Shown: in pieces, positions 6,626 to 12,480 of the stretch | How positions within the stretch are numbered: position 1 is the stretch's first letter | Layout of the letters: every line of letters begins with the position of its first letter | Origin: Vulcanimicrobiota bacterium | GTDB taxonomy: Bacteria; Vulcanimicrobiota; Xenobia; Xenobiales; JADMJV01 | Assembly: GCA_023447635.1 (NCBI GenBank) | Contig: JAEXNA010000104.1 | Location: 1-12,480, forward strand | Direction of reading: 5' to 3' | DNA: 12,480 nucleotides | Translations under genes and position numbers: made by a program | The notes under the pieces: model-generated | Databases searched by the model: none | Told to the model about the DNA's origin: nothing | What the model saw: only the letters and a program-made list of their open reading frames with translations

Positions 6626-7117
6626 ATGAGGCGGAATCGGGAGGGGTTCTCTTTAGGAGAAGTGCTGATCGCTTTGGCGGTCATGGGGCTGGCCTTGCTG
6701 GGCCTGGTCACCGTGCTGGCCTCGGGCGTGAAGGCGCAGGACAAAACCTCGAAAAGCGTGGTCGCCCGCTCCGTCGCCTCGAGGGTGATGGACCGCACTC
6801 TGAACGCCCTGGCCACGGGTAGCGACGGCGACGTCGCCGCCTTTTGGGACAGCGACATCTCGAGCCAGAGTAACCCCTACGATGACGGACACGGCGGCAA
6901 AGAGGTCGTCGGCACCACCGAGTTCGCCTACCTGATTACCGCGCTCGAAATTCAGCGTAACGGACAGCCGTTCGGTACCGCCAGCGGCGGGGACGGCAAC
7001 CGACTCAAGCAGGTCACGGTCACCGTGCGCTGGGCCGCCGACGGCGCCCAGGCCAGAGCCGGCACCGGCAAGCAAGAGATCCAGGTCAGCCAGCTGGTCA
7101 ACCGGAGCCAGCCTTGA
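6626..7117 (+). CDS. PilV-like minor prepilin (class III signal, N-terminal methylation site)
   Basis: A 163-residue minor prepilin. The short leader MRRNREG is followed by FSLGEVLIALAVMGLALLG. This is the prepilin peptidase site G7/F8 with Glu at mature position 5 and then a hydrophobic helix (about 8-30). This pattern is known for subunits processed by PilD-type peptidases and inserted into type IV filaments. The remaining soluble domain is short and Gly/Asp-rich, with possible beta strands near the end (KQVTVTVRW). The size and the place before a PilW-like gene fit PilV/GspI-type minor pseudopilins. The start is fixed by the short basic leader required before G/F. No properly spaced ribosome site precedes it: TAGGG abuts the ATG. 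Confidence 0.88.
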   Translation: MRRNREGFSLGEVLIALAVMGLALLGLVTVLASGVKAQDKTSKSVVARSVASRVMDRTLNALATGSDGDVAAFWDSDISSQSNPYDDGHGGKEVVGTTEFAYLITALEIQRNGQPFGTASGGDGNRLKQVTVTVRWAADGAQARAGTGKQEIQVSQLVNRSQP

Positions 7118-7896
7118 AACGACGCGCCTGCGGCTTTTCGATCGTGGAACTTCTGCTGGTAGCGGCCATTTTCTCCGCCTTTCTGATCGTCTCGTACGGA
7201 CTGTTGAACACCGGCCTGAGCAGTTGGAAACGCACGGCCAACAGTCAGGACGTGGACCTGGAGTTTTCCAAAGCGGCCGCCGCTCTGAAGCGCGACCTCA
7301 GGGACACCGCCGTTCGGCACGCTTCGACCCGGACGACGCCCTGGCTGCCGCCCGGCGGGACTCGCGGCAACGTGCTGTGGTTCCTTTCCGCCGTCGACCC
7401 GGCTAGCGGTCAGTTCGTGCGCAAGAAGGACGGAACGCCGTTCTGGCAGCGCAACATCGTCTACTACCTGGCTATCCCCAGCGAGCACGACGCGCTTTAC
7501 GGCGTACGCTGCGGCAGCGGTCGCTACCACTGTCCGCACGGAATGCTGGTGCGCCGCGTTTTCGACACCGGCCAGGCGACCTCGGCGTCTTCTCCGGAGG
7601 CGCGGATCGAGAAGTTGATGACCCCGGCCCAGGTGGGGGAGCGACTGAAGCGGCCGCGCACCGCCCATCGGCTAGAGTTTGGTAATCCGACCGCCGAATC
7701 CGAAGAGGTGGTAGCCGTTGGTCTGGTCGACTTCGCGGCCACGGTAGCGCCGACCGGCTTTCCCAACGAAGTCGAACTGCGCCTCTCGGGCTTTCAACTG
7801 GCCGAAGCCGGCAAGGTCATGCGGCTGGGCCAGGAAGACATGAGCTTATCCCCCTACACCCGCAGCCTGCTGCTGTCGGTAGTCCCGGGGAATTAG
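7114..7896 (+). CDS. PilW/PilJ-like minor prepilin
   Basis: A 260-residue prepilin with leader MKRRACG followed by FSIVELLLVAAIFSAFLIVS. The cleavage site is G7/F8, Glu is at mature position 5, and the membrane helix covers about 8-30. Size and order fit PilW/GspJ-type minor pseudopilins, which help prime filament assembly with PilV- and PilX-type partners. The start is TTG 7114. It is supported by a good GGAG ribosome site (7104-7107, 6 bases away) and by the leader, which no downstream ATG would preserve. TTG overlaps the stop of the preceding gene (TTGA), which suggests translational coupling. Cys133 and Cys140 are six residues apart in the soluble domain and could form a disulfide loop. 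The C-terminal third has a beta-like alternation (VELRLSGFQL). Confidence 0.88.
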   Translation: MKRRACGFSIVELLLVAAIFSAFLIVSYGLLNTGLSSWKRTANSQDVDLEFSKAAAALKRDLRDTAVRHASTRTTPWLPPGGTRGNVLWFLSAVDPASGQFVRKKDGTPFWQRNIVYYLAIPSEHDALYGVRCGSGRYHCPHGMLVRRVFDTGQATSASSPEARIEKLMTPAQVGERLKRPRTAHRLEFGNPTAESEEVVAVGLVDFAATVAPTGFPNEVELRLSGFQLAEAGKVMRLGQEDMSLSPYTRSLLLSVVPGN

Positions 7897-7913
7897 GGTT
7901 GGAGGGGGAGAGG

Positions 7914-9986
7914 ATGGGAGTGGGAGTGCGCGGTCGAGGGTTTGTCCTCTTGTCGACCATGCTGATAGTGCTGGTGCTGGGGTTGATCCTCCGCGTGGCC
8001 GTCATCCGCATGCCGTCGGTGCTGGGCGCGGCGGGACACTCGGCGGCTCACGAGCAGGCCGAGCGGGCGGCCCAGTCGGGCATAGAATTCGCCCTGACCC
8101 AACTGCGAGAGACCCCCGACTGGAAGGGCGGAGCGGCTCGCCAGACCCTGCTTGACCACGCGGGAGTGCTGACGGTAGTGCAGGAGCAGGGGAACGTTCT
8201 GGGCACTCTGACCGGGACGGACGGCAGCCGCTGCGAGTTCCGCCTGCGCTTCAACTTCCAAGACGGCGGCGGGACCGGGGGCGACGGTCGCCCCGACCCC
8301 TCGGGCGAGCTACGTTTCGCCATGCCGTACGTCAGCGTCAACAATCTGTTGCTCGACACCGAGACGGTGGTGCCCCGGGCCAGCGGCCCGGATTCGGCCG
8401 TGCTCGACCCCACCACAGGCTTCCCGCTACCGGGCCAGTCGGTCTGCCTGGTGGTCGAAGGGCGAGCCTTGCGGAGCGGCGGCGGGGTGGCCGCCCGCTC
8501 GGTCAAAGAGGGCGTCTACTTGATGAACAAAGAGCGCGCTATTACCGACGCCGTGGTGATGGCCGGGGGCGGCATCGACATCAAGACCGGCACCGGCCAG
8601 AGCCGGGTGGTGCTGGGCGGCTCGATGATCAAGCAGGCCACCCACGAACTGCTGCGTCTGCGCACCAAAGGCGGCGTGAATCTGCATCGCAGCGACGGAA
8701 GCCCGGCCCTGGTGCGGGTGGCCGAAGGGACCAGGGGCGAGATCAACTACGATTTCCAGAAAGCGTTCCAGGCTCAACTTCCGGGCAACAACCGGGTCAC
8801 CATAGTCGAAGAAGACTCGGGCAAAGATTTCTACAATCTGCCCTGGGACGCGGTGAAAAAAGCCTCGGGTTCGAACTCGGTCAAGCTGCCGGGCGGGGTC
8901 TACGCCTACGGCGACTTCGGCAACGGGCAGCGCGAGATGTACTACTTCGACATGACCTATGACGAATACAAGGCGCTTCCGCAGGTGCCTAACCTGGGTG
9001 ACCCGGGCTTTTCCGGGAGGGCCGTGGGTACGGACTTCGCCGGGGTGCGCGGCAGCGACGGCCTGGGCGACCTGAGCGCCCGCCTGTCGATCAAGCCGAC
9101 TACGTTGATGGAGCGAGCCTGGGGCGGCGACAACGGGATCCCCGTGCAAGGTTTCCAGCTGACGGTCAAAGATATCGACCTTCGCATCGACCCCTCGGCC
9201 AGCGGCAAAGAGAGCTTTGCCCTGGTTCCTCACTCGCCCACCCAGTGGAGCTCGAAGCAGCCCGAGACGCTACCGCCCAGGCGCGACGATTTTACCCCCG
9301 ATTCGATGAAGATCGTGCTCTCGGGCACCACCATTTCGGCCAACGACGACGTGACCATCCACGGCGGCGTGACGGGGAAAAGCGGCACCATCACCTCGGC
9401 GGGCACGGTGCAGATGTTGGCCGGGCGCACCATGGTGATGGAGAATCAGGGCAAGCCGGCCAACGAGGTCGAGCAAGAGCTGGAGGACGCCAACCCGCCT
9501 GACGACCCGGAAGAAGGCGGCTCGGCTGCGCCCGACCCGGACGACGAAGCCAACCGGGGCAACTCGGCGCTGCAGCTGAACATCTACGCCAAAGAGCAGC
9601 TCAAGATTTCGACCTTCTCGAACCGGATCGTCAACGAGAACGGAGTGCCGCGCTCGGGCTATCGCAATTTGACCTTCAAGGGGCTGCTCTACAGCTGGCA
9701 AGACGTCGAGGTGATCGCCTCGGACGCGCCCGCTCATCCGGCCACCGGGGTGTTCACCTTGCGCGGCTCGCTGGTCGCTTACGGCGCCGACCCGGAAAGC
9801 GGCGAGCCAGGCAGCATCTCTTCGGACCCCGGTGACCCCACGCGACTGGGAGGCAAGGTCAGCATCGAGGCGCGCAGCTCGAAGCTGTACTGGGACCCGC
9901 GCTACATTCCGCTCAAGGACTTGCAGGGCGACTCGGGATCGCACTTTACCCTCAAGAGGTTTTCCGTCAGCTATCCCCAACCGTAA
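7914..9986 (+). CDS. Large PilX/GspK-like minor pseudopilin (690 residues)
   Basis: The N-terminus has a short basic leader ending RGRG, then FVLLSTMLIVLVLGLILRV and, after the helix, HEQAERAAQSGIEFALTQL. This is the pattern of PilX/GspK-type pseudopilins, including the usual lack of Glu at mature position 5 (Ser here). I chose ATG 7914, residue 6 of a longer frame that begins at TTG 7899, because GGAGGGGGA (7901-7909) is an excellent ribosome site for it. The rest is far longer than PilX (about 160-200) or GspK (about 330). It is Gly-rich with repeated short strands (GGGIDIKTG, TISANDDVTIHGG, GTVQMLAGRTM), suggesting a beta-solenoid-like fold. An acidic, Pro-rich linker at about 518-548 divides off a C-terminal part. 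It could sit at the filament tip. The PilX call is firm for the N-terminus only. Confidence 0.8.
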   Translation: MGVGVRGRGFVLLSTMLIVLVLGLILRVAVIRMPSVLGAAGHSAAHEQAERAAQSGIEFALTQLRETPDWKGGAARQTLLDHAGVLTVVQEQGNVLGTLTGTDGSRCEFRLRFNFQDGGGTGGDGRPDPSGELRFAMPYVSVNNLLLDTETVVPRASGPDSAVLDPTTGFPLPGQSVCLVVEGRALRSGGGVAARSVKEGVYLMNKERAITDAVVMAGGGIDIKTGTGQSRVVLGGSMIKQATHELLRLRTKGGVNLHRSDGSPALVRVAEGTRGEINYDFQKAFQAQLPGNNRVTIVEEDSGKDFYNLPWDAVKKASGSNSVKLPGGVYAYGDFGNGQREMYYFDMTYDEYKALPQVPNLGDPGFSGRAVGTDFAGVRGSDGLGDLSARLSIKPTTLMERAWGGDNGIPVQGFQLTVKDIDLRIDPSASGKESFALVPHSPTQWSSKQPETLPPRRDDFTPDSMKIVLSGTTISANDDVTIHGGVTGKSGTITSAGTVQMLAGRTMVMENQGKPANEVEQELEDANPPDDPEEGGSAAPDPDDEANRGNSALQLNIYAKEQLKISTFSNRIVNENGVPRSGYRNLTFKGLLYSWQDVEVIASDAPAHPATGVFTLRGSLVAYGADPESGEPGSISSDPGDPTRLGGKVSIEARSSKLYWDPRYIPLKDLQGDSGSHFTLKRFSVSYPQP

Positions 9987-10012
9987 ACCGTGGCTATGAG
10001 GACCGTTCAAGG

Positions 10013-11452
10013 ATGAGACTCCCTCTTTCTCTCCCCGCGGTGATCATGATATTCTATCTCACTAGCCAAAATGGGGGCCACGGGGCCGCCTTTGCCAAGG
10101 AGCCAGCCGACGTGATCTCTTCTCTGTCCGTCTCGACCACCGCCGCGGCCGCGCGTTCGCGGGGGCCCGCGCGTGCCTCCAACCCCCGTCTTTCCCAAAC
10201 CTCCAGCCCCCAGGAGGGTGTCACCCTCAAGGCTGTCCCGCAGTATCGGGAGCCCAAACAAGCGGTGAGTTTCGTGGAGGGCTTTGACGCCCAGCTCGGC
10301 ATCAGCCCGGAGATGGCCAGGGAGAAGCGCGAGCTGATGGCCGAGAGCAGCCACGCTTTTTTCCGCGGCATGCCCGCCCTGTTCTACAGCGATCTGCAGA
10401 GCACGTTCCTGGAGCGCTCGCGGCTCCTGCCCGAACCTGCGCCCACGGTGGGGATTGTGGGCGATGCGCATATCCTGAACGCGGGGACCTTTCGCGGACC
10501 CGACGGCAAGACGGTGTGGGGACTCAACGATTTCGATCAGTCCGAGTTGGGCAGTCCCGAATGGGACCTGGAGCGGATGGGCGTCAGCCTGTACGTGGCC
10601 GGACGTTCGGGCGGCCTGAGCTCGGACGAGAGTCTGGGGCTGGTGCGCGAGATGGGGCAGAGCTACCTGGACTCGCTGGGCCAGGACGGTCCCGCCTACC
10701 TGGAACGGTCCGAGACCGACGGCAAGGTTCAGGAGCTGATCGATAAGGCCGGCTCAAAAGACAACGAGAAGTTTTTGGACAAGTGGACCAGCGAAGACCG
10801 CAAGACGCTGCTGCGCGGCGAGGACCTCGAAGAGCCCGAGGCCAGGCGGGGCGCTCAGATGCGCAAAGCGCTGGGCAAGGCGTTCCCGGAACTGACGATT
10901 CTGGACATGGCGTCCAAGCCCCACTCGGGCGGCAGCACCCGTGGGCTGGAGCGGTACTACACCCTGATCGAGGAGCCGGGCGGTGACCCCTGGATTCTCG
11001 AGGTCAAGGCGGTGCTGCCGACGCCGGTGCAGATTCCCGATGGCGACCTGAGTCGAGGTGACGGCGAGAAGATTCTGGGTTTCCAAAAGCAGATGGGCAG
11101 CCCGGTGGACCATCGTCACCGTGCTTTCAAGCTCGGCGAGGTGGCGTTCTTTACTCGCGAGCGCGAGCGGGAGAAAGATTCGCTCAAAGACAAGGCCAAA
11201 AATCTGCCTGATCTGGCTCCGCTGCTGGGGCAGGTGCTGGCGCGAGCGCATGGTTCGTCGGGCGCCGACATCAAGGGTTGGGTCGACGGGCGCGAATCGC
11301 AGCTTCTGGGCAACCTGGAAAAGTTCAGCCAGACCTACGCCCGCCAGGTGGAAAGCGACTACCGCGAGTTCGCTGCCAAGTACGGCGGCGGGTCGGGCGG
11401 CGGCTCGGAGCCTCCTGAGGCCAGGGGCGCGGACGGCTTTCTGCTCCGCTAG
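10013..11452 (+). CDS. DUF2252 family protein with putative signal peptide
   Basis: A 479-residue member of DUF2252, a kinase-like (aminoglycoside phosphotransferase-like) family of unknown substrate. Matches run in order: FFRGMPALFYSDL (~115-127), GDAHILNAGTF (150-160), NDFDQSELGSPEWDLERMGVSL from 172, an ILEVKAVLP block with Lys332, and LARAHGSSG near the end. The first 28 residues look like a signal peptide: one basic residue, a hydrophobic stretch to about residue 17, then AAFA/KE as a possible cleavage site. Residues about 35-70 are Ser/Pro/Ala-rich linker, and the C-terminus is Gly/Ser-rich. DUF2252 proteins are generally thought cytoplasmic, so export would be odd. ATG 10013 has GAGGA at 9998-10002. 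It begins 26 bases after the PilX-like gene, so co-transcription is likely. The family call is solid; function and location are open. Confidence 0.87.
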   Translation: MRLPLSLPAVIMIFYLTSQNGGHGAAFAKEPADVISSLSVSTTAAAARSRGPARASNPRLSQTSSPQEGVTLKAVPQYREPKQAVSFVEGFDAQLGISPEMAREKRELMAESSHAFFRGMPALFYSDLQSTFLERSRLLPEPAPTVGIVGDAHILNAGTFRGPDGKTVWGLNDFDQSELGSPEWDLERMGVSLYVAGRSGGLSSDESLGLVREMGQSYLDSLGQDGPAYLERSETDGKVQELIDKAGSKDNEKFLDKWTSEDRKTLLRGEDLEEPEARRGAQMRKALGKAFPELTILDMASKPHSGGSTRGLERYYTLIEEPGGDPWILEVKAVLPTPVQIPDGDLSRGDGEKILGFQKQMGSPVDHRHRAFKLGEVAFFTREREREKDSLKDKAKNLPDLAPLLGQVLARAHGSSGADIKGWVDGRESQLLGNLEKFSQTYARQVESDYREFAAKYGGGSGGGSEPPEARGADGFLLR

Positions 11453-11463
11453 TCCTTTTTCGG

Positions 11464-12480
11464 ATGACGCTGGCAGACCAGGGACGTTTGGCTTTTGCCG
11501 TTTTGCTGGCGGCGCTGCTGTTGTCGGCCTTACCGGTCGAGCCGGTGTCGGCGGTGGTTCTGGGCTTCGGCAGTCTATGGCTAGAGACGCTGGGGGTGCC
11601 GCTGCTGGCAGGCTACCGCTTCTCTCCCGCCACCCCTTTGCTGCTGACGGTGGCCCTCTGCCCCGGACTGGGGCCGGGCCTGGCGGTGGCGGTGGTATTG
11701 CTCGATGCGGTGGCCCGCTTAGAGGCGGGGTTCTGGGTCAACCTGGGGCAGCGTCTGGCTCTGGCGCTGGCGCTGCTGGGCGTGGCGCTGGCCGGGAAGT
11801 TTGCCGGCCATCTGCCGTACCTGCCCGCCCTGCTGGGGCCGCTGCTCTATCTGGCTGTGCGTTTGGGAGGAGAGAGTCGACCTCCGTCGGCCCCCGAGGA
11901 ACGCGCGATCTGGCGCCAGCTTCATCTGAGAATTCGCCCTTTAGAGGCCGGCACCGCGTTGGCGGCTCCGCTGTTCGCGGTGGCGGTGGTAGCCCATCCA
12001 GTGCTCTCGCTGCTGCTGCTGCCGCTGCTGGCTTCCACCCGAGCCGCCGCCGAGAACGCCCTGCTGGTGGCCCACGATCAGTCGCTGGGCGAGCTGCTGG
12101 GACGCCTGAAGGGGGCCGAGAAGGCGGCTCGCCAGGTCGGGTTGGAGAGAGACCGGGCCCAGGAGGAGAAGCGCCTGTTGGAGGGGTTCTCGTCGTCCCT
12201 GGCCGGGCGTCCGGGTCTGGCCGAGGCCGCCTCGCAGCTGGTGGCTACGGTGCACGGCGTGCTGGCGGTGGATACGGTCGTGGTGTTTCTGGGGCAGCCT
12301 TGCGAGCCTTACTCTTACCGGACGGGCGCTGTCCACACGGCGGCGCTGCAGGGGGCGGCCCTGACCCAGTTGCGCGAGCCGCTGGTCGACCGAGCGCTGG
12401 CGGCGGGGAAGCCGGTTTTGCAGAAATCGGCCCCGGCGGGAGAACGTCTGCTGGCTCGCGACGTGGTGGCGGCAGCGCTG
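11464..12480 (+). CDS. Multi-pass membrane signalling protein with coiled coil and probable GAF domain (3' end outside window)
   Basis: The frame from ATG 11464 is open for all 339 codons to the window edge. Hydrophobic segments lie at about 9-30, 33-50, 57-84, 95-113, 115-134 and 163-190, giving a multi-helix membrane input module. Residues about 195-245 are charged and Ala/Leu/Glu-rich (LGELLGRLKGAEKAARQ, ERDRAQEEKRLLEG) and look like a signalling coiled coil. From about 250 the sequence (AEAASQLVATVHGVLAVDTVVVFL) resembles the start of a GAF domain. Such architectures usually end in a diguanylate cyclase, histidine kinase, HD-GYP or phosphatase domain, which would lie beyond the window. 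The start is 11 bases after the DUF2252 stop with no clear ribosome site, so a different start is possible. Codon use is GC-rich, like its neighbours. Confidence 0.75.
   Translation, partial: MTLADQGRLAFAVLLAALLLSALPVEPVSAVVLGFGSLWLETLGVPLLAGYRFSPATPLLLTVALCPGLGPGLAVAVVLLDAVARLEAGFWVNLGQRLALALALLGVALAGKFAGHLPYLPALLGPLLYLAVRLGGESRPPSAPEERAIWRQLHLRIRPLEAGTALAAPLFAVAVVAHPVLSLLLLPLLASTRAAAENALLVAHDQSLGELLGRLKGAEKAARQVGLERDRAQEEKRLLEGFSSSLAGRPGLAEAASQLVATVHGVLAVDTVVVFLGQPCEPYSYRTGAVHTAALQGAALTQLREPLVDRALAAGKPVLQKSAPAGERLLARDVVAAAL

Noticed and set aside
6574..6822. Plus-strand open reading frame with GTG start directly after the platform gene
   Set aside because: It overlaps the PilV-like gene in another frame and its product is a Gly/Arg-rich low-complexity sequence; the PilV-like prepilin motif decides the frame.
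6952..7668. Minus-strand open reading frame (238 codons) across the PilV/PilW-like genes
   Set aside because: It crosses two prepilin genes that have clear cleavage sites, shows no domain of its own and has no ribosome site I could identify.
8427..9233. Long minus-strand open reading frame (268 codons) opposite the PilX-like gene
   Set aside because: Its product is Arg/His/Gln/Val-rich with no recognisable domain, and it lies wholly inside a well-supported + strand gene. Such mirror frames are common in GC-rich DNA.

Overview
The window is GC-rich, densely coding bacterial DNA in which every gene I can support lies on the + strand. The pseudopilin-type genes, the PilC/GspF platform protein, a quinone-linked GlpD and a DUF2252 protein point to a bacterium that builds type IV pilus or type II secretion-like filaments, most likely with a diderm envelope. 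Nothing here fixes the phylum. Lineages such as Acidobacteriota, Myxococcota-like groups, Armatimonadota or Vulcanimicrobiota are only guesses.

Layout. (1) 1-293 is the 3' end of an IS630-type transposase gene entering from the left, and the element probably ends near 334. (2) 294-511 is non-coding and holds a strong nested inverted repeat (393-449) that could form a pseudoknot with 450-455. (3) 512-2563 encodes an M13 (neprilysin/PepO family) zinc metallopeptidase without a recognisable signal peptide. (4) 2623-2979 encodes a small zf-TFIIB zinc-ribbon protein with a very histidine-rich tail. (5) 2980-3106 is a relatively AT-rich regulatory gap with short repeats. (6) 3107-5206 is one uninterrupted ORF joining an N-terminal Cro/CI-type HTH region to a complete aerobic glycerol-3-phosphate dehydrogenase; a T7 run lies in the linker. 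(7) 5217-5384 encodes a 55-residue single-pass membrane protein. (8) 5385-5529 is non-coding with several small hairpins. (9) 5530-9986 is a filament-assembly cluster: a GspF/PilC platform protein, a PilV-like prepilin, a PilW/PilJ-like prepilin (TTG start overlapping the previous stop) and an unusually large PilX/GspK-like protein. (10) 10013-11452 encodes a DUF2252 protein with a putative signal peptide. (11) 11464-12480 is the start of a multi-pass membrane protein with a coiled coil and a probable GAF domain that runs off the window.

From 5530 onward the genes are co-directional and tightly spaced (overlap, or gaps of 11 to 52 bases), so they may be co-transcribed. On that reading, the platform protein and three minor pseudopilins form part of a filament or secretion machine. 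The ATPase, major pilin and secretin are not in the window. The DUF2252 and GAF membrane proteins would be accessory or sensory additions, which is an inference from position only.

The items most worth a second look are the HTH-GlpD fusion with its T7 run, the structured non-coding element at 393-455, the 690-residue PilX-like protein, and the apparently exported DUF2252 protein behind the pseudopilins. I found no tRNA, rRNA or CRISPR array.
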